This document shows positions 44,680 to 53,156 of a DNA stretch of 64,000 bases, piece by piece. The notes beneath the pieces are model-generated. The model was not told the origin of the DNA. It did not search any database and saw only the letters and a program-made list of their open reading frames with translations. The DNA is taken from contig NZ_FNIE01000007.1 of the NCBI RefSeq assembly GCF_900103985.1, positions 62,001 to 126,000 on the forward strand, written 5' to 3'. Source of the DNA: Actinacidiphila guanduensis. Lineage in GTDB: Bacteria > Actinomycetota > Actinomycetes > Streptomycetales > Streptomycetaceae. The translations under genes were made by a program, and so were the position numbers. Each line of letters begins with the position of its first letter. Position 1 is the stretch's first letter.

Positions 44680-45003
44680 GGGGGGCGGCTTCTCGCCGTT
44701 GGGTTCCCGCCTCGTCGCCGCCTGCCGCCCGGTGGCCTGCTGGTCGCGCAGTTCCTCCCCCAGAGCTTCGCCTGGGGGTACCCCCAGCGCCTCCAAGAAC
44801 GGCTCCCCGTCTGCCCGACCGGGTCGTATGCCGTCGCAAGGCCGGTGTGGGCTGGTCGCGCAGTTCCCCGCGCCCCTAAGGTGCTTGCCCTTCGCATGAA
44901 GGGCGAGGCCCTACAACCCAGGGGCGCGGGAACTGCTCCCGCGGAGGGGGAACCCCACCAGCACACCGCCGGAGGGGGTCCCGGGGGCGGGGAGCCGTGC
45001 GGG
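44680..45003. other. FAH gene to oxidoreductase intergenic region (324 bp), repeat-filled
   Basis: Two genes converge on this gap. It is made of one dispersed element (44754-44787), the GCGCAGTTCCCCGCGCCCCT hairpin block (44858-44930) and GC-rich remnants. No ORF looks real. The hairpin could act as a bidirectional terminator. Confidence 0.6.
44754..44787 (+). repeat. Dispersed extragenic element, copy C
   Basis: A 34-bp copy, identical to the minus-strand copy at 40774-40807. It begins CCTCCCCCAGAGCTTCGCCT and ends GGGGGTACCCCCAG. Downstream, GCGCAGTTCCCCGCGCCCCT at 44858-44877 opens an imperfect hairpin whose other side (GGGCGAGG ... AGGGGCGC) is near 44900-44927. Confidence 0.9.
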
Positions 45004-46062
45004 TCAAAGGGTGACCGTGAGGCCATCCCGTGAAGAAGACGCGGCCGCTTCGATGACTGCCAGGGACGCCGCCGCGTCCAGAGCCGTGACGGGAGGGGCG
45101 GAGCCGTCGCGGAGGGCAGACTCGACGGCGGCGTAGAAGGCGGGGTAGTCACCCGGCAGCGAGGGCACCGCCTCCGTGGCGTCCGGCGTGCCCAGGGTGC
45201 CCCAGTCGGCGGGCGGCACCTCGCCCCAGGAACCCTCGTCGCCCCCGCCGGGGCGCCGGCCGGCGCGCAACGCGGCCTCCTGCGGGTCGAGCCCGTGGAC
45301 GACATAGCCGCCGCGGCTGCCGAGCACGCGGAAGCGCGGCCCGAACCGGGCCGCGACCGCACTCATCCACAGGTGCGAACGCACCCCGCCGACGTGCGTG
45401 AGGGCGACGAACGCGTCGTCCACCGCCCCGGCCCCGGGCCGCAGCGCGGCCGTCTCGGCGTAGACGGTGCGGGCCGGGCCGAAGAGGGTGAGCGCCTGGT
45501 CGATCAGGTGGGCGCCCAGGTCGTAGAGGAGCCCGCCGACCTCCGCCGGGTCGTCCGACTCCCGCCAGCCGCCCTTGAGTTGGGGCCGCCAGCGCTCGAA
45601 ACGGGATTCGAAGCGGTGCACCTCGCCGAGTTCGCCGCGCTCCAGGAGGTCCCGCAGGGTGCGGAAGTCGCTGTCCCAGCGGCGGTTCTGGAAGACGGCG
45701 AGCATCAGCCGGCGCTCCTCGGCGAGCACGCCCAGCGCGCGCGCCTGCGCGGCGGTCGCGGCCAGCGGCTTGTCCACCACCACGGGCAGCCCCGCGGTCA
45801 GCGCGGCGGTCGCCAGCGGCACGTGCGTACGGTTCGGTGCGGCGATCACCACGAGGTCGAGTTCGTCCGCGCGGGACCACACCTCCTCCGCCTTGGCGGC
45901 GAACCGCACGCCGGGGAACTCCGCCCGCGCCTGCTCCCTGCGCTCGGGGTTCCCGGTGACCACCGTGTCCAGTTCGAGCCCGGCCGTACCGGCGATCAAC
46001 GGACCGTGGAAGTACGCCCCCGCGGGCCCGTACCCCACCAGCGCAACACGCAAGGGTTCCAT
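45004..46062 (-). CDS. Gfo/Idh/MocA-family oxidoreductase
   Basis: 352 residues from ATG 46062. The N-terminal Rossmann NAD(P) domain starts LRVALVGYGPAGAYFHGPLI; VVDKPLAATAAQA holds the catalytic Lys of the family (EKP-type motif, here DKP). The C-terminal alpha/beta domain (about 130-352) contains GGWRESDDPAEVGGLLYDLGAHLIDQAL with the usual His. Such enzymes oxidise or reduce sugar or sugar-alcohol carbons. It is divergent from a HAD-IIA phosphatase gene (promoters share a 144-bp gap). Substrate unknown; the GYGPAGAYFHGPL motif is close to scyllo-inositol and other cyclitol dehydrogenase members. Confidence 0.9.
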   Translation of the reverse strand: MEPLRVALVGYGPAGAYFHGPLIAGTAGLELDTVVTGNPERREQARAEFPGVRFAAKAEEVWSRADELDLVVIAAPNRTHVPLATAALTAGLPVVVDKPLAATAAQARALGVLAEERRLMLAVFQNRRWDSDFRTLRDLLERGELGEVHRFESRFERWRPQLKGGWRESDDPAEVGGLLYDLGAHLIDQALTLFGPARTVYAETAALRPGAGAVDDAFVALTHVGGVRSHLWMSAVAARFGPRFRVLGSRGGYVVHGLDPQEAALRAGRRPGGGDEGSWGEVPPADWGTLGTPDATEAVPSLPGDYPAFYAAVESALRDGSAPPVTALDAAASLAVIEAAASSSRDGLTVTL

Positions 46063-46164
46063 ACGGCCCAGCGTACGGGGCGGCTCCTCGCCGCTCGGGT
46101 TCGCGGCAACCGCGGCCGGGACCCCGCGGCGGGGTTCCGCCCCGGCGGGGGTGTCCGCCACCGT

Positions 46165-46170
46165 TAGGCT
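46165..46170 (+). promoter_or_regulatory. Candidate -10 box of the HAD-IIA gene
   Basis: TAGGCT fits the TANNNT consensus. A start ~7 bp downstream would give a ~30-nt leader ending in the GGGAG ribosome site of the GTG at 46207. Confidence 0.4.
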
Positions 46171-46206
46171 TGAGGAACCGATATGACCACGACGGGAGAG
46201 CAATCC

Positions 46207-46986
46207 GTGTCGACACGCAAGCCGATCGAGTCGTGGCTCACCGACATGGACGGGGTGCTCATCCACGAGGGCACGCCCATCCCGGGGGCCGACGCTTTCC
46301 TGAAGGGGCTCAAGGCCTCCGGCAAGCCCTTCCTCGTGCTGACCAACAACTCCATCTACACCCCGCGCGACCTGCACGCCCGCCTCGCCCGGATGGGCCT
46401 GGACGTCCCCGTCGCCAGCATCTGGACCTCCGCGCTGGCCACCGCGAAGTTCCTGGACGACCAGCGGCCCGGCGGCACCGCGTACGTCATAGGCGAGGCC
46501 GGGCTGACCACCGCGCTGCACGACGTCGGCTACGTGCTGACCGACCACGACCCCGACTACGTCGTGCTCGGCGAGACCCGCACCTACAGCTTCGAGGCGC
46601 TGACCAAGGCGATCCGCCTGATCAACGGCGGCGCCCGCTTCATCTGCACCAACCCCGACCAGACCGGCCCCTCCCCGGAGGGCGTGCTGCCCGCCGCCGG
46701 CTCGGTGGCCGCGCTGATCACCAAGGCCACCGGCAAGGACCCGTACTTCGTCGGCAAGCCCAACCCGCTGATGATGCGCGCCGGGCTCAACGCGATCGGC
46801 GCCCACTCCGAGACCAGCGCGATGATCGGCGACCGGATGGACACCGACGTGCTGGCCGGCCTGGAGTCCGGCATGGAGACCTTCCTGGTGCTCACCGGCC
46901 TGACCGCGGTGGCCGACATCGACCGCTACCCGTTCCGCCCCTCGCGGGTGGTCGACTCGATCGCGGACCTCGTCGCGGAGATCTGA
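46207..46986 (+). CDS. HAD-IIA family phosphatase (NagD-like)
   Basis: 259 residues from GTG 46207, chosen because GGGAG (46194-46198) lies 8 bp before it; an ATG at 46183 would add 8 residues. HAD motifs: WLTDMDGVLIHEG (motif I, DxDG), FLVLTNNS (motif II), GKPNPLMM (motif III Lys) and AMIGDRMDTDVLAGLESGMETFLVLTG (motif IV and the NagD ending). It is a cytoplasmic C2-capped phosphatase of the NagD/pyridoxal-phosphatase/4-nitrophenylphosphatase group, which dephosphorylates small sugar or nucleotide phosphates. It is divergent from an oxidoreductase gene. Confidence 0.94.
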   Translation: MSTRKPIESWLTDMDGVLIHEGTPIPGADAFLKGLKASGKPFLVLTNNSIYTPRDLHARLARMGLDVPVASIWTSALATAKFLDDQRPGGTAYVIGEAGLTTALHDVGYVLTDHDPDYVVLGETRTYSFEALTKAIRLINGGARFICTNPDQTGPSPEGVLPAAGSVAALITKATGKDPYFVGKPNPLMMRAGLNAIGAHSETSAMIGDRMDTDVLAGLESGMETFLVLTGLTAVADIDRYPFRPSRVVDSIADLVAEI

Positions 46987-47145
46987 CCCGGGGCGCTGTC
47001 CCGACACGCGGTTTTTACTCTGCGTATACGGTTCGTCACCCAGGTGGCCCACTGGGGGCCCGCTCGGAGTGCGGGCGGCGGCGGGGGACGGAATCTTCGT
47101 AGGCACCGGGCGCGAGTCGCCGCTCCCGGCCGAGCGGAGGTCCCC

Positions 47146-47835
47146 ATGTTTGGTCTGAAACTGCCCGCCGCCGCAGCCGCCGGCGCCGTCGCCGTCCTCG
47201 CGGTCGGCGGCCTGTCAGGACCGGTCGAGCAGGCCGTCGCCGACGACGGCGGGTCGAGCAGTTCGTCCAGCTCGTCCGCGTCGAGTTCGTCGAGTTCGTC
47301 GAGCAGCTCCTCCAGCTCGTCGTCGAGCTCGGAGGGCAGCATGGACGTCTCGCCGCAGACCGTCGCCCCCGGCGGCGTCGTCTCGCTGCACCTGTCCACC
47401 TCCTGCAAGTCCGGCAAGACCGCCAAGGCGAGCGCCAAGGTCTTCGTGGACACCGTGACCCTCGCGCCCTCCGGCGACGGCCGCGGCATGGACGGCAGCG
47501 CGTTCATCCGCTCCGACGCGGTCGAGGGCTCCTACCGGGTGTCGGTGGAGTGCGACGGCTCCAGCAGCTCCGCGAGCGCGTCCATCACGGTCAGCGCGAG
47601 CGGTGGCGGCACCACGCCGGTCACCCCGCTGCAGCCGGACCGCCCGGTGCCGGCCGGCGGGGGCGGGGCCGCCAAGCAGCTCGCCGCCCAGCGCGCCGGC
47701 AGCGCCGAGCAGCTGGCCGCCGGTCCCGCGGCCGCGGGCACCAGCACCGAGCCGCTGCTGGTCACCGGCGCCGTGGCCGCCGCCGGGCTGGTCGGCCTGG
47801 CCGTCCACCGCCGCCGGCGCGCGGCCCGCGGCTGA
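47146..47835 (+). CDS. Secreted Ser-rich protein with sortase-type C-terminal tail
   Basis: 229 residues from ATG 47146 behind GGAGG (47136-47140). Signal peptide (KLPAAAAAGAVAVLAVGGLSG), then a run of ~30 Ser (with two Ala/Glu interruptions, residues ~37-62), a beta-sandwich-like domain (about 65-155: MDVSPQTVAPGGVVSLHLSTSCKSG...VEGSYRVSVECDG), a Pro/Gly/Ala linker, and a C-terminal tail TEPLLVTGAVAAAGLVGLAVHRRRRAARG: LLVTG (204-208), then a hydrophobic stretch and four Arg. That is the layout of a sortase sorting signal (normally LPxTG or LAxTG), with Leu replacing Pro. A class F sortase gene follows after 6 bp. Confidence 0.88.
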   Translation: MFGLKLPAAAAAGAVAVLAVGGLSGPVEQAVADDGGSSSSSSSSASSSSSSSSSSSSSSSSSEGSMDVSPQTVAPGGVVSLHLSTSCKSGKTAKASAKVFVDTVTLAPSGDGRGMDGSAFIRSDAVEGSYRVSVECDGSSSSASASITVSASGGGTTPVTPLQPDRPVPAGGGGAAKQLAAQRAGSAEQLAAGPAAAGTSTEPLLVTGAVAAAGLVGLAVHRRRRAARG

Positions 47836-47841
47836 CCCGGC

Positions 47842-48549
47842 ATGACCGGCGGGGACGACCGGGACGGCGACGAGGCGGCGCTGCGCGGCGACACCCGGGC
47901 CAGGCCCGACAGCAGGACGTGGACGGCGCTGGCGGCCGGACTGCTCCTGCTGGCGGCCTGGCTCGTCGGGCACGGCTCGGGCGGACAGGGCGCCGCGGCC
48001 CCGCGGGTGTTCGCCGCGGCCGCCGACGACCACCCGCCGCACCTGTACGCGGCCCACGCCCCGCTGCCCGCGGCCGACCCCGTACGGCTGGACATCGACT
48101 CGATCGGCCTGCACGCGCCGCTCGTGCCGCGCGGCCTGTCCGGCGGCGCGGTCGATCCGCCGCCGTACTCGACGCCGAAGGTCGCCGGCTGGTACCGGGG
48201 CGGTCCGGCGCCGGGGTCGGCGGGGGCGGCGATCGTGGTCGGGCACGTGGACACCGAGACCGGGCCTGCGGTGTTCTTCCCGTTGAGCACGGTGAAGCCG
48301 GGCGCGCTGGTCGAGGTGACCCGGGCGGACCACACGGTCGCCGACTTCTCGGTGGAGGCGGTCGAGGTCGTCCAGAAGGCCCACTTCGACGCCACCCGCG
48401 TCTACGGCGCCGACTCCGCGCAGCGCCCCGAGCTGCGCCTGATCACCTGCGGCGGCGACTTCGACGAGGCCAGCCAGGCGTACTCGGCGAACGTGGTGGT
48501 CTACGCCTCCCTGACCGGCTCGCGCGCGGCCCGCACCAGCGGGGCTTAG
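47842..48549 (+). CDS. Class F sortase
   Basis: 235 residues. One N-terminal membrane helix (about 28-44), then the sortase beta-barrel: SIGLHAPLVPRGL, VGWYRGGPAPGSAGAAIVVGHVDT with the active-site His135, and LRLITCGGDFDEASQAYSANVVVYASL with Cys203 (TLxTC-type motif). It would attach a surface protein to the cell wall by transpeptidation. The usual catalytic Arg lies ~12-13 residues after the Cys; here no Arg occurs between 204 and 227, so catalysis may differ. The start is 6 bp after the Ser-rich putative substrate gene, and the two are probably translated together. Confidence 0.9.
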   Translation: MTGGDDRDGDEAALRGDTRARPDSRTWTALAAGLLLLAAWLVGHGSGGQGAAAPRVFAAAADDHPPHLYAAHAPLPAADPVRLDIDSIGLHAPLVPRGLSGGAVDPPPYSTPKVAGWYRGGPAPGSAGAAIVVGHVDTETGPAVFFPLSTVKPGALVEVTRADHTVADFSVEAVEVVQKAHFDATRVYGADSAQRPELRLITCGGDFDEASQAYSANVVVYASLTGSRAARTSGA

Positions 48550-48737
48550 GGTGCCGGGCAAGGGGACGGTTCCGTACGAAGCCGATGAATGCCACGAACG
48601 CCACGAGTACGACGAACGCCACGAACACGACGACGATCGACAGAACGAGCAGGACTGCCGGGACGGAACCAGGACAGCACCAGGACGGAAAGCCACAGCG
48701 GTGTACGCAGCCCAGTGATCCCCCAGTGGAGGTCCGG
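48550..48737. other. Intergenic region with degenerate ACGAA/ACGAC repeats (188 bp)
   Basis: No gene seen. Between about 48584 and 48650 the motif CCACGAACG/TACGACGAACGCCAC recurs six or seven times in phase, giving a simple-sequence patch of lower GC than the surroundings. The ribosome site GGAGG of the next gene is at 48728-48732. Confidence 0.5.
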
Positions 48738-51680
48738 ATGCCCGTACGTGAGCCGAAGGGGGAGAAGCCGGCCGGATGGCGGCCGCGGCCGCCCGCGACC
48801 GCCGCACCGGACCGCGTCGAGGAGGCACGGGCCGGCGGCTCCCCGCGGGGCCTGGCCGCCGACCTGGCCGGCCTGCTCGGCCCCGGCAAGGTGCTCGGCA
48901 CCGTGTCCGACCTGGTCCGGTACGCCTCCGACGCCGGCCCCTACCGCTTCGTGCCGCAGGCGGTGGCCGTCCCCGACAGCGTGCAGGACATCGCCAAGCT
49001 CATGGCGTACGCCCGCCGGGAGCGCCGCACCCTGGTCTTCCGCGCGGCCGGCACCAGCCTGAACGGGCAGGCCCAGGGCGAGGACATCCTGGTGGACGTG
49101 CGCCGCCACTTCAGCGGCGTGGAGGTCGAGGCCGGGGGCGCCAGGGCGCGGCTGCTGCCCGGCACCGTGCTGGCCCGCGCGAACGCCGCCCTGGCCCGCC
49201 ACGGCCGGGTGCTGGGCCCGGACCCGGCGAGCGCGGCCGCGGCCACGATCGGCGGGGTGCTCGCGGGAAACGCCGCGGGGCCCGCCGCCGGTACCACCCG
49301 CGACTCCTACCGCACGGTGCTCTCCCTGACCGCGGTGCTGCCCTCGGGCACCGTCGTGGACACCGGCGACCCGGAGGCCGACACCGCGCTCGCGGCCGCC
49401 GAACCCGAGCTGCACCAAGGCCTGCTGGACCTCAAGGACGAGATCGAGGGCGACCCTGAGCTGGTCGCGCGCATCCGGGCCGGCCACGCGCTGCCGAACT
49501 CCGCCGGCTACCGGCTGGACGCCTTCCTCGACGCCGAGACCCCGGTGCAGATCCTGCGCGGGCTGATGATCGGCTCCCAGGGCACCCTCGGCTTCGTCGC
49601 CGAGGCGGTCTACGAGACGCTGCCCGCCCGGCCCGCGGCCACCGCCGCGCTGCTGTTCTTCCCCGCGCTCGCCGCGGCCGCCGAGGCGGCACCGCACTTC
49701 GCGACCGCCGGCGCCGAGGCGGTCGAGCTGATGGACGGCCGCACCCTGCGCGCGGCCGCCGCGGTGGCGGGCCTGCCGGGGGAGTGGGCCGCGCTGCCCG
49801 CCGAGTGCGCGGCCCTGCTGGTGGAGTTCCGCGCCGCCGACGAGACGGAGCTGGCCGCCTACGAGCGGGCCGCTCGGCGGATCTGCGACGACCTCGGGCT
49901 GGTCAGCCCGGTGCCCACGGCCGCCAACGACTTCACCCGCGACCGGGCCGCCATCGCCCGGCTGTGGCGGGCCCGCCGTGCCTTCCTCACCGCGGTCGGC
50001 GCCACCCGCCCGCCCGGCATCACCCTGGCCTGCGAGGACCTCGCGGTGCCGCCGGGCCGGCTCGCCGAGGCGTGCGCCGAACTCCTCGCGCTGCTGGAGC
50101 GGCACGGCTTCGAGACGGCCGCGGTCGCCGGCAGCGCCGGCCAGGGCACCTTGGAATGCCTGCTCGCCTTCGACGCCGCCGACCCCGCCGACGTGGAGCG
50201 CTACGCCGCCTTCCTCGACGACTACTGCCACACCGTCACCGAACGGCTCGGCGGCACCCCGCGGGCCCGGCACGGCACCGGCCGCGCCCTGACACCCCAC
50301 CTGGAGACCGTCTGGGGGCCCGCCGCCGTGGCGCTGATGTGGCGGGTCAAGCGGCTGCTCGACCCCGACGGCATCCTCGCCCCCCGGGTCCTGCTCGACC
50401 AGGACCCGCGCGGCCACCTGCGCGGCCTGAAGACGCTCCCGGCGATCGAGGCCGCGGCCGACCCCTGCACCGAGTGCGGGCTGTGCGAGCCGGTGTGCCC
50501 GAGCCGGGAGCTGACCACCACACCCCGGCAGCGGATCGCCCTGCGCCGCGAGATGCACCGCCAGGGCGCCGGGTCGCCCGTCGCCGAGGCGCTGCTGGCC
50601 GGGTACGGGGCCGAGGCCGTCGACTCCTGCGCCGGGGAGTCGCTGTGCGCGGCCGCCTGCCCGGTCGGCATCGACACCGGCGCCCTCATGCGGGACTTCC
50701 GGCGGGCCCGCCGCGGCCGGGCCGAGGAGCGGGCCGCCACCGCGCTCGCCCGGCACTGGCGCACGGCGGGCCGCGCCGCCCGCAGCACCCTCGCGGCGGC
50801 AGCCGCCGTACGCGCCCGCACCCGCCCCGGCGACGTCCTCCCCGATCCGACGCGCACGCCCCAGCGCGGGGCCGCCGGTCCCTTTGGGTTCCTGTCGGAT
50901 CCGCCCGGTGCCGCGCCACGGCTGCCGCACACCGCCCAGCGCGGTGCCGCCGCCGTCTACTACCCGGCGTGCGCGAACCGGCTGCTCGGGCCGGCCCGGG
51001 GGCGCCGCGGCTGGGTGGTGCAGGCCTTGGTGGCGCTCGCCGAGCGGGCCGGCTCGCCGCTGTGGATCCCGCCGGGCGTGGCCGGCACGTGCTGCGCGGC
51101 GCCGTGGCGGGCCCGGGGCCACGAGGAGGGGGCCGCGCTGATGGCCAACCGGGCCGTCGAGCACGCGTGGGGCTGGACCGGAGGCGGGCGGCTCCCCTTC
51201 GTGGTCGACGCCCAGTCCTGCGCGCTCGGACTCGGGCAGGGTCTCGTGCCGCTGCTCAGCGACGCGAACCGCGAGCTGCACGAGGAGCTGACGATCGTGG
51301 ACGCCGTGTCCTGGACGGCGGAGCAGCTGCTGCCCAAGCTGACGGTCGCCTCGCCGGCGGGTTCCGCCGTCCTCCACCCCACCTGCGCGGGGCACCGCCT
51401 CGCCGGGCCGGACGCCGCCGGCGACGACCCGCTTGCCGTCCTCGCCCGCGCCCTCGCGTCCGACGTCGCCGTCCCCGAGGACGCCGGCTGCTGCGGTTGC
51501 GGGTCCCTGACCGCGGGGGTCATCGCCGCGGCGACGCGGCCCGAGGCCGAGGAGGTCGCCGCGCGGCCGTACGAGCTCTATCTCTCGGCCGATCGGCTCT
51601 GCGAGGCGGCTCTCGAACGGGCCACGGGCGAGCCCTACGAGTCCGTCCTGGTCGCCCTGGAGCGAGCCACGCGCCCCTGA
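48738..51680 (+). CDS. FAD- and [4Fe-4S]-binding dehydrogenase (D-2-hydroxyacid type)
   Basis: 980 residues from ATG 48738, GGAGG 5 bp upstream. Order: N-terminal FAD (PCMH) domain (about 55-290; RAAGTSLNGQAQ, GPDPASAAAATIGGVLAGNAAG), FAD-oxidase C domain (about 300-540; ending LDPDGILAPRVLL), ferredoxin-like [4Fe-4S] region (CTECGLCEPVCPS at 577-588; CAGESLCAAACPVG from 631), and two CCG-type domains at the C terminus (YYPACANR, CCAAPW, CCGCGSL). This is the YdiJ/D-2-hydroxyglutarate or D-lactate dehydrogenase architecture, with electron flow from FAD through iron-sulfur to a quinone or a partner at the membrane. It is co-oriented with the sortase gene but lies 188 bp downstream, so a functional link is not implied. 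Confidence 0.94.
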   Translation: MPVREPKGEKPAGWRPRPPATAAPDRVEEARAGGSPRGLAADLAGLLGPGKVLGTVSDLVRYASDAGPYRFVPQAVAVPDSVQDIAKLMAYARRERRTLVFRAAGTSLNGQAQGEDILVDVRRHFSGVEVEAGGARARLLPGTVLARANAALARHGRVLGPDPASAAAATIGGVLAGNAAGPAAGTTRDSYRTVLSLTAVLPSGTVVDTGDPEADTALAAAEPELHQGLLDLKDEIEGDPELVARIRAGHALPNSAGYRLDAFLDAETPVQILRGLMIGSQGTLGFVAEAVYETLPARPAATAALLFFPALAAAAEAAPHFATAGAEAVELMDGRTLRAAAAVAGLPGEWAALPAECAALLVEFRAADETELAAYERAARRICDDLGLVSPVPTAANDFTRDRAAIARLWRARRAFLTAVGATRPPGITLACEDLAVPPGRLAEACAELLALLERHGFETAAVAGSAGQGTLECLLAFDAADPADVERYAAFLDDYCHTVTERLGGTPRARHGTGRALTPHLETVWGPAAVALMWRVKRLLDPDGILAPRVLLDQDPRGHLRGLKTLPAIEAAADPCTECGLCEPVCPSRELTTTPRQRIALRREMHRQGAGSPVAEALLAGYGAEAVDSCAGESLCAAACPVGIDTGALMRDFRRARRGRAEERAATALARHWRTAGRAARSTLAAAAAVRARTRPGDVLPDPTRTPQRGAAGPFGFLSDPPGAAPRLPHTAQRGAAAVYYPACANRLLGPARGRRGWVVQALVALAERAGSPLWIPPGVAGTCCAAPWRARGHEEGAALMANRAVEHAWGWTGGGRLPFVVDAQSCALGLGQGLVPLLSDANRELHEELTIVDAVSWTAEQLLPKLTVASPAGSAVLHPTCAGHRLAGPDAAGDDPLAVLARALASDVAVPEDAGCCGCGSLTAGVIAAATRPEAEEVAARPYELYLSADRLCEAALERATGEPYESVLVALERATRP

Positions 51681-51784
51681 GGTTTTCTTCTCCTACGGTG
51701 CCGATTCTCGCCGTCGGGGTTCTCCGCGTTCCCGGCCGCAGCCCGGCTTTGGGCCGGTGGGGGTGCCCCTCTGGGGGAGCAGTT

Positions 51785-51868
51785 CCTCCCCCAGAGCTTC
51801 GCCTGGGGGTACCCCAGCGCCCCTGAAAACCTCGCCCTTCGCGCGCAGGGCGAGCACCTTAGGGGCGC
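51785..51868. repeat. Dispersed extragenic element, copy D with hairpin
   Basis: 51785-51817 is a 33-bp version of the shared core (one C shorter at its end). It runs into an imperfect hairpin from GCGCCCCT (51817-51824) to AGGGGCGC (51861-51868), with CTCGCCCT and AGGGCGAG as the inner stem around TCGCGCGC. AGGGGCGCGGGGAACTGCGC follows at 51861-51880. Confidence 0.9.
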
Positions 51869-51904
51869 GGGGAACTGCGCGCGCAACCAGCCACCGGGCG
51901 GCAG

Positions 51905-52011
51905 GCGGCGACGCACGGGAACCCCCGCGGCGGGGAGCCGCACCGTAGCCACGACGGTGCGGCGACGCACGGGAACCCCCGCGGCGGGGAGCCGCACCGT
52001 AGCCACGACGG
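51905..52011. repeat. 53-bp tandem repeat, two copies
   Basis: The 53 bases at 51905-51957 recur exactly at 51959-52011 with one base between. Each unit contains GGGAACCCCCGCGGCGGGG and AGCCGCACCGTAGCCACGAC; the first motif is palindromic-like and has relatives at about 11410 and 46115. It lies next to the PP2C gene end. Confidence 0.9.
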
Positions 52012-52031
52012 CGGCACCGTAGGGGAGCCCC

Positions 52032-53156
52032 CTACGCGGAGGGGGCCGACAGGAGGAGGACGACGACGTCGTCGGAGAGGGAGCCGCCCGCGTGGCGGAG
52101 AAGGTCCGCGTAGAGGCGCTCGGCGGCCCCGTCGAGGTCGTCGCAGGAGCCCGCGACGAGGGGGGCCGCGCGCTCGGCGAGGGGGTAGAACGTGTGGTCG
52201 CGCGGGCTGCGCGCCTCGATGACGCCGTCCGTGCAGAGGAGCAGGACGTCCCCGGGCAGCAGCGGGACCCGCCACGGCTCGGGCGGCTCTCCGTGCGCGA
52301 CCATGCCGGCCAGCCCGAGCGGCACCCAGGGGTCGACGGGTTCCAGCGTCTCCACGGTGCCGTCGGCGGACACCCGCAGCGGCGCCACATGCCCGTAGTG
52401 CAGCAACTCGACGCTGCCCTCCTTGTCGAACTGCGCGAACAGCGCGGTGATGAAGTCACCCGTGCCCACGTGCCGCCCGACGCTGGCGTCGACCCGGGCG
52501 GCCACGTGCGCCAGGCCGCCCTCGTCGTACGCGGCCTCGCGGAACGCGCCGAGCACCACCGCCGAGGTCTGCACGGCGGCGAGCCCCTTGCCGCGGACGT
52601 CCCCGATGAGCGCGCGCACGCCGTGCGGGGTGTCCAGCACGGCGTACAGGTCGCCGCCGATCTGGGCCGCGTCGGCCGCCGAGACGTACCGCACGGCCAG
52701 CCGCACCCCGCCGACCCGCGGCTCCGGCGGGTGCATCAGCGCGTGCTGGGCGGCCTCGGCGACCGAGGCGATGGCGGTGAACGCCTTGGCGCCGGCCTCG
52801 CGCCGCCAGGCGATGTAGACGCTGAAGACGCTCACCACGGCGTAGGCGAAGAGCTGGCCGAGGAGCACGTCCCGGTCGGGGATGCGGGTCACGCCGTCGT
52901 AGGGCGACAGGGCGGCCTGGATGCCGGCGCCGAGCAGGCTGATGAAGAGGGTGCGCTGCCAGTTGACGGTGATGGCGGCCAGCGCCGGGGCGGCCACGAT
53001 GCCGGGCGTCAGGAAGTGGTCCTGGCCGGCGAGCAGGTCCGCGCCGACCACGATGACCAGCGCGGCGATGGGCAGGGACATGCCCATCCGGGAGAGGTAC
53101 TCGCTCTCCAGCCGCTGTACTGCTCTCACCCAGGCGTTCTTCACATGGGTACCCAT
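52032..53156 (-). CDS. PP2C/SpoIIE-type serine/threonine phosphatase, membrane-anchored
   Basis: 374 residues. Four N-terminal membrane helices (about 28-125: MSLPIAALVIVVGADLLAG, ITVNWQRTLFISLLGAGIQAAL, VLLGQLFAYAVVSVFSVYIAW) are followed by a SpoIIE/PP2C phosphatase domain: VRYVSAADAAQIGGDLYAVLDTPHGVRALIGDVRGKGL holds the metal-binding GGD and DVRGKG motifs, and LLCTDGVIEAR the other Asp. Such proteins typically control anti-sigma/anti-anti-sigma switches in Streptomyces. No anti-sigma gene is adjacent. It is divergent from a secreted M1 peptidase gene, 306 bp apart. Confidence 0.92.
   Translation of the reverse strand: MGTHVKNAWVRAVQRLESEYLSRMGMSLPIAALVIVVGADLLAGQDHFLTPGIVAAPALAAITVNWQRTLFISLLGAGIQAALSPYDGVTRIPDRDVLLGQLFAYAVVSVFSVYIAWRREAGAKAFTAIASVAEAAQHALMHPPEPRVGGVRLAVRYVSAADAAQIGGDLYAVLDTPHGVRALIGDVRGKGLAAVQTSAVVLGAFREAAYDEGGLAHVAARVDASVGRHVGTGDFITALFAQFDKEGSVELLHYGHVAPLRVSADGTVETLEPVDPWVPLGLAGMVAHGEPPEPWRVPLLPGDVLLLCTDGVIEARSPRDHTFYPLAERAAPLVAGSCDDLDGAAERLYADLLRHAGGSLSDDVVVLLLSAPSA

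Larger units (their letters stand above)
51681..52031. other. Convergent intergenic region (351 bp), repeat-filled
   Basis: Between the FAD/Fe-S dehydrogenase (plus) and the PP2C phosphatase (minus). It consists of one dispersed element with hairpin (51785-51868) and the 53-bp tandem repeat (51905-52011). No ORF looks real; the region could terminate transcription from both sides. Confidence 0.6.

Noticed and set aside
48546..51395. A 949-codon minus-strand open frame opposite the FAD/Fe-S dehydrogenase
   Set aside because: The plus-strand protein has cofactor motifs throughout; the antisense sequence has none.
51905..52011. The two 53-bp units considered as CRISPR repeat-spacer
   Set aside because: Only two copies, one base between them, no cas genes in the window.
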